DNA of 22,013 nt from CAZTVN01 sp964617145 (lineage in GTDB: Bacteria > Patescibacteriota > Gracilibacteria > UBA1369 > JACRIC01): contig CAZTVN010000015.1 of assembly GCA_964617145.1 (NCBI GenBank), forward strand, positions 1-22,013. Direction: 5' to 3'. Shown here in pieces: positions 14,719 to 22,013 of this stretch. The notes beneath the pieces were generated by a model. The model ran no database searches, was not told where the DNA came from, and saw nothing but the letters and a program-made list of their open reading frames with translations. The first letter of the stretch is position 1. Each line of letters starts with the position of its first letter. A program made the translations under genes and the position numbers.

Positions 14719-14750
14719 AAGGAGCCGCCTTAAAAAGGCGGCTCCTTTTT
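14719..14750. terminator. Bidirectional intrinsic terminator between prepilin and the minus-strand toxin
   Basis: AAGGAGCCGCCTT (14719-14731) and AAGGCGGCTCCTT (14735-14747) form a perfect 13-bp GC-rich stem with an AAA loop, followed by T on the plus strand and preceded by T-rich sequence that serves the minus strand. The last codons of the toxin ORF (KKEPPF, stop TAA at 14730-14732) lie inside the hairpin. Confidence 0.92.
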
Positions 14751-15395
14751 TGTTTTCTCTAGCGACTCTCTCACTTCTTTTTTAAAAAAATTGTATATAT
14801 TTTTCGGTTCAACTGATCTTTCGATATATTTTATACTTTTTATTTCGGTTTTATCGATATCGCGAGTATAGAGCAATTGCCCCAAAAAAAGTTTCGTTGA
14901 AAAGAACGTACCAAAGACTTGCTGCGCTCTTTTGATAATCTCTGTTAAGGAAATATTGTGAAATCGGGTGATAAAATAAAGGTCAACGTAATCGCGGAAA
15001 CTTCCTCGACGATTTAAAGTGTAAGCTTTACTTGCAGCAATGTTCTTAATATTCAAAAGAGGCAAACTTTTTTCTGTCAGGATGTTTTTATCCAGGAAAT
15101 TAAATGGATAGTATAAATAAGTGATTTTTATTTTTGACTTTGTCAAAAATGTGAATTCTTCGGTACTGTTTATCAAAACTTGTCCAATGGTCAATGTTTT
15201 TCGACATTTCTGAATTAAGTTTGGTGAAATCTTCTTTTTACAGAAAATATCAAAATCATAAGAATATCTATGGCTGATCTGTAAAGCTAAAGCAGTCCCT
15301 CCTGCCAAAAAACCATAGTGTTTAAACTCTTTTAACAAGAAAAAAACTTTCAGACGTTCGGCATCAAGAATATTCGTGTAAAGTTTTTGAAACAT
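14730..15395 (-). CDS. AbiEii-like nucleotidyltransferase toxin (second TA cassette)
   Basis: The 221-aa protein is a nucleotidyltransferase of the AbiEii/DUF1814 group. It shows FLAGGTALALQISHRYSYDFDIF (residues about 29-51), with the GGT turn and the SYDFD metal ligands, and later the conserved IAASKAYTLNRRGSFRDYVDLYF (Lys, RG, RDYVDL). It is compact and only distantly like the AbiEii protein at 7168, so the two are not recent duplicates. The preceding small ORF overlaps it by 32 nt, the gene order expected of antitoxin then toxin. The target is unknown; relatives transfer nucleotides to tRNA or proteins. Its 3' end (Lys/Pro-rich EKTKKEPPF) is encoded by the terminator stem, so the tail is probably not conserved. 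AT-rich codon use resembles its partner. Confidence 0.8.
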   Translation of the reverse strand: MFQKLYTNILDAERLKVFFLLKEFKHYGFLAGGTALALQISHRYSYDFDIFCKKKISPNLIQKCRKTLTIGQVLINSTEEFTFLTKSKIKITYLYYPFNFLDKNILTEKSLPLLNIKNIAASKAYTLNRRGSFRDYVDLYFITRFHNISLTEIIKRAQQVFGTFFSTKLFLGQLLYTRDIDKTEIKSIKYIERSVEPKNIYNFFKKEVRESLEKTKKEPPF

Positions 15396-15657
15396 TTTTA
15401 ACGTATTTTCTAAAATCTAAATATTTAATATTTAGCATTTCCTTTATAAGTGCTACCACTCTTGGATCGTATATGCCTTTTTTCGGTTTTAAAAAACATT
15501 TTTTAATAACCGATTTTGGATACAATTTAAAAAGATATTGAATGTCTTCAAGCGATCCGAAGCAAAGCACTTGATGGACAATAAAATACTTGTCTTTTTC
15601 TTTGTCTAAGCTTTTGACATCGCTAAACCAAAAAAGTTTATTGAGACGATTATTCAT
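15364..15657 (-). CDS. Small antitoxin-like protein paired with the nucleotidyltransferase
   Basis: This 97-aa protein resembles, from memory, the small DUF6922-type proteins found upstream of nucleotidyltransferase toxins: MNNRLNKLFWFSDVKSLDKE, then FIVHQVLCFGSLEDIQYLFKLYP and a predicted helix-turn-helix-like middle. The C-terminal half (YDPRVVALIKEMLNIKYLDFRKYV) is helical and lysine-rich. It overlaps the toxin ORF by 32 nt, so the two are probably translationally coupled. Its ATG is 7 nt downstream of a perfect TATAAT box, meaning the mRNA would start on or next to the ATG (leaderless). Antitoxin activity is inferred from gene order only. Confidence 0.65.
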   Translation of the reverse strand: MNNRLNKLFWFSDVKSLDKEKDKYFIVHQVLCFGSLEDIQYLFKLYPKSVIKKCFLKPKKGIYDPRVVALIKEMLNIKYLDFRKYVKNVSKTLHEYS

Positions 15658-15663
15658 GATTTT

Positions 15664-15691
15664 ATTATAGCAAATTTTTCTCTCCCTTCAA
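15664..15691 (-). promoter_or_regulatory. Strong promoter giving a leaderless antitoxin mRNA
   Basis: On the minus strand, TTGAAG (15691-15686), 16 bp ending in TTTGC, then TATAAT (15669-15664). The TG one base before the -10 makes it an extended -10 promoter. Only 6 nt separate the -10 box from the ATG at 15657-15655, so transcription should start at or within a base or two of the start codon. Confidence 0.7.
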
Positions 15692-15727
15692 AATTCCGTC
15701 TCATTATCTCGTTGAACAAATTTTTTA

Positions 15728-15755
15728 TTGCTTCTTCCTGTAATTCTCCTACAAT
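15728..15755 (+). promoter_or_regulatory. Candidate promoter of the giant secreted protein gene
   Basis: TTGCTT (15728-15733), 16 bp, TACAAT (15750-15755). The leader to the ATG at 15804 would be about 42 nt; it lacks a Shine-Dalgarno motif near the start. The promoter diverges from the antitoxin promoter about 40 bp away. Confidence 0.5.
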
Positions 15756-15803
15756 AAAAGGTAAGGTGTCTGTCTTCTCTTTGATTCAATTTTGTAAGCA
15801 TTT

Positions 15804-18800
15804 ATGAGGGTCAACTTACGGTTACAACGCATCATTGCAACAGTTCTCGTAACCGTAATTTTTCTTACTCAAACGATTTCATTTGACCCCACCAAAAGCG
15901 CTGATCCCGTCAATCGTTATTCTCTCGTCGCTATTTTGGTCGACGAAAATCTTTACACCGATGATACTTTTTATTCAGGACTTCGTTCTGATGCGTCAGA
16001 AAATATTTTTCAGCCTATTGTTCTTGAAGAACTGAATAGCTACGATGCTCTTTTGGATGAGGATACTTTGAAAGAACGTGTTGACCGATATGCTTTGGAT
16101 GTTCAAGCATCGATCCCCTACACAAAAGCCATTATCATCAAAGTGAACCCTATTGAGTCAACAGTCAATATCGCCAATGCCCTTGAAAAACTTTATTTCG
16201 ATGGTGACGGCAGCGAAGATGCTATCACGAAGCTTTCTGGAGTGGTCATTATCGGAAATGTGCCGATCCCCGTTGTAAATAAAAATGGCAATGCTTTTCC
16301 GTCACTTTTTCCCTATACCGACTTTGAAAGCAAAGCATACCTTTTTAATCCGGAGACCCAAAATTTTGAACGCGACGCGAATCTTCCTTTTGCGAATCCC
16401 GAAGTGTGGCATGGAGTTATCAAACCGCCTATAGATGGCAAGGAAGGAAAAGAGCTTCTTGCGACTTATTTCGATAAAAATCATCTTTTTCATCGCGGTG
16501 AAGTTGATTTTACCGACTTTGATGCCAAAATTTTTTTTGGCGATTTTAATGGCGAATTTGAAAATGTTAATAAAGCTTCATACAGCGACTACGATCGCTA
16601 TCTCAAACATTGGGAAGATATAAGCTACCTTCGTTTTACCAAAGATCTTTTTTTGAAACTCTACACGGAAGTGGAGGGGGATTTTTCCGATCTTATGGAA
16701 GTTCCTGAAGAAGATAAAGCAACCTTGGATTCGTATCGCGAGACGGTGTATGACGATTTGGAGGCGCAAATTCGGGAAATGAACCCTGATTTTACCCTTG
16801 ATCGAAATCCTGAAATTACCGATGACACTTTTCTTCAAATGCCTGATATTCAAAGTAAAAATCCATCGCAAAAATATCTTCGCCGGTATCATGAACTTTT
16901 CCGTCGTTATTTGAGTCTCATCAACGACCTTGTCAATGAAACAGGTCGCTATGAGTCCGCGAGAACCAATGCGCAGGGAAATATTGAAAGCGATGTTGAT
17001 TCGCTTGTCAGCCTTATTTCTCAAAAAGATGAATATACTCGACGATTTTTACGAGAGTTGAATGACAAAGTGGAAACGAAAATTGATGAAGTTGTAACAA
17101 AAATACAGAAAAATATTCCTCTCGTTGAATCGATAGATGTTTCAGGGCAATATACCACTTTCCCTTACGATGACCATGATTTTCGTATCACTCTTTTAAA
17201 TTCTGGCGCGAATATGCAGAGCAAAGATGACCCTTCTTCCGATGAACATTTTATTCATGGTGTTCGTTTGCAAGATGTAAATAGTGTTGGTGAATGTCTT
17301 TTGCGCCGTGGGTCTTTTAATGAAGTTGAAGCCATTACAACGAATGTATTTGATGAGGCGACTGATTATGCGACGCAAATTTCCAAAGATCCCGACGCCT
17401 TTTTTGATCTTTTTCAAGATGCGGGAGGTTGCAGTTTGGTGAATAATGAATTTTCACAAGGTTGCTTTCCCGATCGAGCGGTTGATCCTGTTTTTAATAT
17501 TAAAGGAGCGAGACGCGACAATTTTAATACCCATACGGCAAATGATTTTACTGACTTTCGTGGTTGTTTTGACATGAAGGAGCGTGGGAGTTTTTATAGC
17601 TATATTTATGCGAACAATGACGTATCCTGCGATGATACTTCCACCGCATTTGGTGTAGAAAAATATCTTGAATGTACTTTAAAAAATTATGAAAAACGCG
17701 ATGAGTATAAAATCCCAAATTATAATCTTCCTTCTTTTGAAAGCATTACCATTATTGATTCCTATTCATTGCAAGATGTTTTTGACCATTTAGGTTTTTC
17801 TTTTGATCCGAAAGATTCTTCTTCTTTTTTCATCACTCTTGCCAATAGCGGCCAAAAATCATTTAACGATAACAATCCTCCTCACACCGATTCTGATATT
17901 CAGGATATTTCCGTAACCGTTACTCCCAATATTGCGAAAGAAATATCCAGCGTGTATCAACATAAAGAACCAACCAATGAAACCATTAATGCGCAAGTTG
18001 AAGCGCAGTATTCCTTAGATCTTCCGATTGATTCTCCGCGTTACACCACTTTCATGGATAAAAATTTTGAGTATGGCCGCATTGATTATCCGAATATTTT
18101 TACGCTCAATTCTCTTGATGATTTTGTGAGCCAATTGAAAGCAAAAGAAGAAGAATTTTCGCGTTTTCCTGATGGAGGTCAGTATAGAGAAACCCTCTCT
18201 TCTCTGCTTTCATCCGAGCTTGATACGCAAAAAATTGAAGACGCTTTGAAATGGTATTGGATGAATATTGATGAAAAACATGAGTATATTCTGCGGTATT
18301 ATTTGAGCAATTTTTTAAACCCTTATGCCGAGAAAAAAGAAAAGGGTTATGAGATGCTTTACCTTGTAACTTCGACGCCGGAAATCGAGTCATCTCAAGA
18401 GCCTTCGGGGGCATCTTCCAGCTCTTCCGAATCAGGCGCTTCAAGTCTTGCCATGCAGTTTAATGCTGATATTCCGGGAGCAGCTCAAGATGAAGAAAGT
18501 GATAGTGAATTTTTAAATCCCGAAGCGAATCTTCTTGTGTCGAGTGAATCATCGGAATTGGGATCGCAAGAGAGTTCGTCCTCTCAAAGTACGAGCAGTT
18601 CGGAAAGCGTTACATCCTCAAATGAAGGAGTTCTTCTTCCTCAATGGTTTTCTGAAATTTCCAAATGGCTTAAAGATCTTAAAAAAACTGGCTCTGTTAT
18701 TCAGGGCGCTTCCTGTGGCGGGTCAAGCCTTCTTCCAGACAGTAGCGGTTCCACCGATGCTTCAAGCGCTCAAGAAGGAGATAGCAAGAGCTCATCTTCA

Positions 18801-21800
18801 TCATCTGAGAATACTTCGAGTATTTATACAGGCAGCATGGCGTCATCACAAATTATCGAAAATGATTCAGACTTGGACGGCATACCTGATGAAAATGATT
18901 TACACCCTTCAGATCGCGATATCGATAGCAATGGTATTCCTGATGGATCGGATTTGGTTTCTACTCTTTCAGTGAGCCTTGATACAGAGAACATTATTGC
19001 TGACGCTTCTCATTCTGCTGTTGTCACGGTTAAAGCTCTTGATAGTCAGGGTAATATCGCAACATCTGATAATTATTCTGAAGTGGAACTTGAATTTTTG
19101 AGCGGGGATGACGTTTTTGAAAATTTAAGCCAAAATCCTCATACGATAAATTTTGGGCAGACAAATTTTACGATCCTTTCAAGCGTTAACGCTGGTTCTG
19201 CCAGATATCGTGTCAAAACGAAAAATCTTATTCCAAATGTTGCTTCCGATCCTTTTACGATCACAAGCACCGCACAATATGTTCAACTTACGGTTATTCA
19301 AACTTCAACAAGTGATGGTGAGATTGTAACTGAGGCAAAAAATCGTATTTCTCTTACTGAACTTCATGATTTAGAAATACCAAAAACATTTACGCTTCGA
19401 GCTGAAATTTTGAATGAGAATAATGAAATCGTTACGTCCGATAATCAATCTCTCCTTGTTTTCCGTGTTGCGTCGACTTCGGAGCAATCTTGCATTTCCG
19501 ATGAAGTTTGTGAAAGTGCCCAGATTCTTACAAAAGAAGTTCAATCTCAAAAAGGAGTTGCTGAGACGGATATTACTTTAAAAAATATTTCTGGTTCGCT
19601 TCTTTTTACTGCGGAGGTTAAAAATACAGAACTTCCTGTCCGAGAAACCGAATTCACCCTTCTTCCCGGTGATGCAGCGAAACTCGAACTTAGCCCAGAA
19701 TCTCAAGTTATTCCGGCCAATGGAATCTATCGTGTTCCCCTTGATTTAAGTGTACGAGATTCTTTTTCAAATCTTGCTACCAATGATTTTTATGAAGTTA
19801 CTTTAACGGTGAGTGGGGAGGGGTCATTTGACCCAACTCTCGACACTGATCCAGAACAAGCGGGCTTTCAAACACGCATCGTTGATGGTCAAACCGTAGT
19901 TGATCTTATTGCTGGAAATTCGCCGGGGAAGGTAACTGTTAGCGCCACTTTGCCTGTTGAAGAGGCTTCCGATTCAATTGTTGATGGCATAACTCAAAGT
20001 AGAAATTCTTCCGAACTTACTGCAAGTGTTACTCTTGATGTTATCCCAGATATACGGCTTACGCTCATCCCATCAGACGATACTATTGCCATTAACAGTC
20101 AAACCACTATTTCTGTTATTGCCCAAGACCAAAATAATCAGCCTTTGAATACTTTTTCTTCGTCGGTGCTTTTTGAAGTTCCCGATCTTTTAACTGGCGA
20201 AATTGTTGGAGAGAGTCAGATCACTCTTAAAAATGGTCAGGGAAGTATCGTTTTTCAATCTTCCACTCTTTCTGGCACAACATTTTTACAAGCGAGCATC
20301 CCGGGACTTCAAATTGTTTCCGCTGCCATTACCGTACTTCCTGGGGAGCCGTATGAAATTCATTTAAGTTCTGATAAAAATGTCGCAAGAGCCGATTCTG
20401 AAGATTTTTTTACTATCACGGCTCAAATTTATGATGCATATGGCAATCTTGTCACGTCCGATTCTTCGACTCCCATTACTTTTCGTCTCACTGACGCCAC
20501 AAAGGAGTTTGGTGCTTTTGCTCAAGCCGTTGAGGATCGAGGAGGTACGAAGAATGGCGGCACTTTAGATGAGAGCAATACTGCCGATGATCGTGATCTC
20601 TCTTCGACTTATACTGCTTTAACCCAAAATGGTGAAACAAAAGCGAAAGTTACGGGGACAAATATCACTGGGCCTCTTCACATTGTATCTTCAAGCGAAG
20701 GTCTTATCTCCGGCACTCTGAAGGCGAAAACCGTGAAAATTTTTGATTATAAAGATCTGCAGGAGATTGAACCCAATGCCATGTATGTTTCGCTTCTTGG
20801 AGGCAAAGCCGGTGCGATCGATGAAGCAAATTATTTTGGCGGATGGATGACTTTTTCTGGAAAAGTGCAGGCCGTTACGAGTCTTCTTACTGAGCCAAAC
20901 TCTTTTACTCCTGTCCTTACTCTTGAAAGTAATGGAAAGCTCACACCCGGAGATAGTGACCTTATCGAAACATTTGTCGGTTCCGATGCTTCCGGGATTT
21001 CTCCTCGTGTTCTTGTTCGTGATGGAATCGAAAATACCCAGGTTGCTGAAATTTTTAACAAATTGCCGAAAAACAAGATGAAGATTTTTGAGGAAACGCT
21101 TTCTACAGAAAAAATCGAATCTCTTGAAGATCAAATTATTCTTTTAAAAAACCCTTCCTTTGATACCATAAACTTCGCTTCTCAAGATGGTGCGGTGAGC
21201 ATTTCCGATCTTGATGAAATCGTCAAAATTACTGAAACCGGGCAAGTTTTTCTTTACGATGATTCGATTTCCGTCTCTCTTAATAATGATTATCCCTATT
21301 TTGCTTTCGACATAACACGACTTTCTGAAAGGATTGCTACGGTTATCTTTAAAGTTCATTTCTCATCCGATGTTCAAAAACTCGATCCGCAGTTTGACTT
21401 TCAAAAAGATTTTTCTGCTCTCGAAGATGGCGTTTATATCAAACCTTCAGCTACCTTAAACCCAAATCTTCAATATCAACCTTCCTATAGTGGAAATTCC
21501 TTACAAAATCCAAAGGGCATTGCTATCGTTGATACGGAAAATCCCTTAAGTGAAGACAAACGGCCGGGATTTTATTTCAGGTCACTTGAAGACGCGGAGT
21601 CAGTCGATGGCATCGGTTTTGAAGGTGAAAATAAATTTGCTCTTCTTTTTGCTGGTGGCTCAAGCGTTGGGGAGGCCAATATGCCGTATGCCTCGGATAT
21701 CGGCATTAACCTCGGCGATCCCACTATTCGCCTTCCAAAGCCCAATACCCCATCAAGCACAGGCTATACAAAAGATATTGGGCGATTTGTCTTTGCCTCA

Positions 21801-22013
21801 GAAAACATTATTCGTGAAATCACGCCTCTTGATTATAACGATGATGGGCTTAAGGACTTGCTTTTACGTGATGATAGCGGCCGTGTTCGTCTTCTACAAA
21901 ACGACACATCAAACCCTCGTTTTCGTGATCGTGGAGATATTTTGAATGTCGTCAGCGGCATAAGCGCCATGGTCGATGGCGACTTTGATAAAGATGGATT
22001 TGAAGATCTTATT
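15804..22013 (+). CDS. Giant secreted multidomain protein with Ig-like, calcium-binding and FG-GAP-like repeats (3' end beyond window)
   Basis: I do not recognise the full protein. The frame stays open from the ATG at 15804 to the last base: 2,070 codons without a stop. Residues 1-33 form a signal peptide (basic MRVNLRLQR, hydrophobic core 10-27, likely cleavage near KSA). Residues 40-850 are an unassigned mixed domain. An alpha/beta segment near 130-170 (LSGVVIIGNVPIPVV, SLFPYTDFESKAY) weakly recalls gingipain-like caspase folds, but I cannot assign catalytic His/Cys. Six cysteines (498, 543, 554, 588, 609, 624) suggest disulfides. A Ser/Glu-rich linker covers about 860-1015. Residues 1021-1050 hold DxDxDGxxD-type calcium loops (SDLDGIPDENDLHPSDRD, IDSNGIPDGSDL). 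Five Ig-like repeats centre near 1076, 1199, 1313, 1436 and 1539, sharing DxxGNxxTSD. The end, from about 2015, shows FG-GAP/VCBS-like DYNDDGLKDLL and DFDKDGFEDLI. It is probably a cell-surface or exported protein; role unknown. Confidence 0.85.
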   Translation, partial: MRVNLRLQRIIATVLVTVIFLTQTISFDPTKSADPVNRYSLVAILVDENLYTDDTFYSGLRSDASENIFQPIVLEELNSYDALLDEDTLKERVDRYALDVQASIPYTKAIIIKVNPIESTVNIANALEKLYFDGDGSEDAITKLSGVVIIGNVPIPVVNKNGNAFPSLFPYTDFESKAYLFNPETQNFERDANLPFANPEVWHGVIKPPIDGKEGKELLATYFDKNHLFHRGEVDFTDFDAKIFFGDFNGEFENVNKASYSDYDRYLKHWEDISYLRFTKDLFLKLYTEVEGDFSDLMEVPEEDKATLDSYRETVYDDLEAQIREMNPDFTLDRNPEITDDTFLQMPDIQSKNPSQKYLRRYHELFRRYLSLINDLVNETGRYESARTNAQGNIESDVDSLVSLISQKDEYTRRFLRELNDKVETKIDEVVTKIQKNIPLVESIDVSGQYTTFPYDDHDFRITLLNSGANMQSKDDPSSDEHFIHGVRLQDVNSVGECLLRRGSFNEVEAITTNVFDEATDYATQISKDPDAFFDLFQDAGGCSLVNNEFSQGCFPDRAVDPVFNIKGARRDNFNTHTANDFTDFRGCFDMKERGSFYSYIYANNDVSCDDTSTAFGVEKYLECTLKNYEKRDEYKIPNYNLPSFESITIIDSYSLQDVFDHLGFSFDPKDSSSFFITLANSGQKSFNDNNPPHTDSDIQDISVTVTPNIAKEISSVYQHKEPTNETINAQVEAQYSLDLPIDSPRYTTFMDKNFEYGRIDYPNIFTLNSLDDFVSQLKAKEEEFSRFPDGGQYRETLSSLLSSELDTQKIEDALKWYWMNIDEKHEYILRYYLSNFLNPYAEKKEKGYEMLYLVTSTPEIESSQEPSGASSSSSESGASSLAMQFNADIPGAAQDEESDSEFLNPEANLLVSSESSELGSQESSSSQSTSSSESVTSSNEGVLLPQWFSEISKWLKDLKKTGSVIQGASCGGSSLLPDSSGSTDASSAQEGDSKSSSSSSENTSSIYTGSMASSQIIENDSDLDGIPDENDLHPSDRDIDSNGIPDGSDLVSTLSVSLDTENIIADASHSAVVTVKALDSQGNIATSDNYSEVELEFLSGDDVFENLSQNPHTINFGQTNFTILSSVNAGSARYRVKTKNLIPNVASDPFTITSTAQYVQLTVIQTSTSDGEIVTEAKNRISLTELHDLEIPKTFTLRAEILNENNEIVTSDNQSLLVFRVASTSEQSCISDEVCESAQILTKEVQSQKGVAETDITLKNISGSLLFTAEVKNTELPVRETEFTLLPGDAAKLELSPESQVIPANGIYRVPLDLSVRDSFSNLATNDFYEVTLTVSGEGSFDPTLDTDPEQAGFQTRIVDGQTVVDLIAGNSPGKVTVSATLPVEEASDSIVDGITQSRNSSELTASVTLDVIPDIRLTLIPSDDTIAINSQTTISVIAQDQNNQPLNTFSSSVLFEVPDLLTGEIVGESQITLKNGQGSIVFQSSTLSGTTFLQASIPGLQIVSAAITVLPGEPYEIHLSSDKNVARADSEDFFTITAQIYDAYGNLVTSDSSTPITFRLTDATKEFGAFAQAVEDRGGTKNGGTLDESNTADDRDLSSTYTALTQNGETKAKVTGTNITGPLHIVSSSEGLISGTLKAKTVKIFDYKDLQEIEPNAMYVSLLGGKAGAIDEANYFGGWMTFSGKVQAVTSLLTEPNSFTPVLTLESNGKLTPGDSDLIETFVGSDASGISPRVLVRDGIENTQVAEIFNKLPKNKMKIFEETLSTEKIESLEDQIILLKNPSFDTINFASQDGAVSISDLDEIVKITETGQVFLYDDSISVSLNNDYPYFAFDITRLSERIATVIFKVHFSSDVQKLDPQFDFQKDFSALEDGVYIKPSATLNPNLQYQPSYSGNSLQNPKGIAIVDTENPLSEDKRPGFYFRSLEDAESVDGIGFEGENKFALLFAGGSSVGEANMPYASDIGINLGDPTIRLPKPNTPSSTGYTKDIGRFVFASENIIREITPLDYNDDGLKDLLLRDDSGRVRLLQNDTSNPRFRDRGDILNVVSGISAMVDGDFDKDGFEDLI

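Noticed and set aside
18380..18840. Simple-sequence DNA repeat in the Ser-rich linker
   Set aside because: Serines use mixed TCx and AGy codons with no fixed DNA unit, so it is protein-level low complexity, not a microsatellite.
16302..21359. Several 60-150-codon ORFs on both strands within the giant gene
   Set aside because: They are short, lack family motifs and lie across a single long frame with consistent codon use and domain structure.
1..22013. UGA recoded as glycine, as in Gracilibacteria/Absconditabacteria
   Set aside because: UGA ends miaA, both the sdaAA N-fragment and abiEi at sensible places, and the 2,070-codon frame contains no UGA inside.
1..22013. CRISPR arrays, tRNA or rRNA genes, transposases
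   Set aside because: No regularly spaced direct repeats, cloverleaf-like GTTCRANNC segments or recognisable transposase ORFs were seen on reading both strands.

Overview
The window is AT-rich bacterial DNA read with the standard code: TAA, TAG and TGA all terminate recognisable genes, which argues against the UGA-recoding Gracilibacteria/Absconditabacteria. Small operons, a type IV pilus machine, nucleotidyltransferase toxin-antitoxin cassettes, a very large secreted protein and almost no Shine-Dalgarno sequences together suggest a Candidate Phyla Radiation lineage (perhaps Peregrinibacteria-like). This placement is inference; no marker here proves it. Promoters are ordinary sigma-70 type, several with TTGACT as the -35 box.

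Region 1 (17-4799, minus strand) reads miaA (tRNA i6A modification), mazG (NTP pyrophosphohydrolase), recJ (5'-3' ssDNA exonuclease), then a second DHH/DHHA1 phosphoesterase of the NrnA type with its own promoter. The conserved recJ N-terminus lies upstream of the first usable ATG and is interrupted by an in-frame amber codon. Region 2 (4827-6442, plus) is a split iron-sulfur L-serine dehydratase: an intact beta subunit and an alpha subunit broken into two ATGA-overlapping ORFs that lack the usual linker. Region 3 (6467-7923) is an AbiEi/AbiEii type IV toxin-antitoxin pair with its own promoter and a palindromic candidate operator. The toxin's conserved N-terminus seems to begin at an AUA codon.

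Region 4 (7961-9204) is rplJ-rplL behind an L10 leader RNA. The leader contains a putative L10-binding fold, a 9-bp antiterminator helix and an intrinsic terminator just before rplJ, so it looks like a complete autoregulatory attenuator. Region 5 (9231-14699) is a type IV pilus operon: a PilN-like bitopic protein, a PilO-like protein, a PilB/GspE ATPase and PilC, followed by a prepilin with its own likely promoter.

Region 6 (14719-15691, minus) is a second, different nucleotidyltransferase toxin-antitoxin cassette. It ends inside a bidirectional terminator and appears to start from a leaderless mRNA. Region 7 (15728-22013) is one open frame of at least 2,070 codons running off the window. It encodes a secreted giant with a signal peptide, a cysteine-bearing N-terminal region, a Ser-rich linker, calcium-binding type repeats, about five Ig-like repeats and the start of FG-GAP-like repeats. 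It may act at the cell surface beside the pilus, but its function is unknown.
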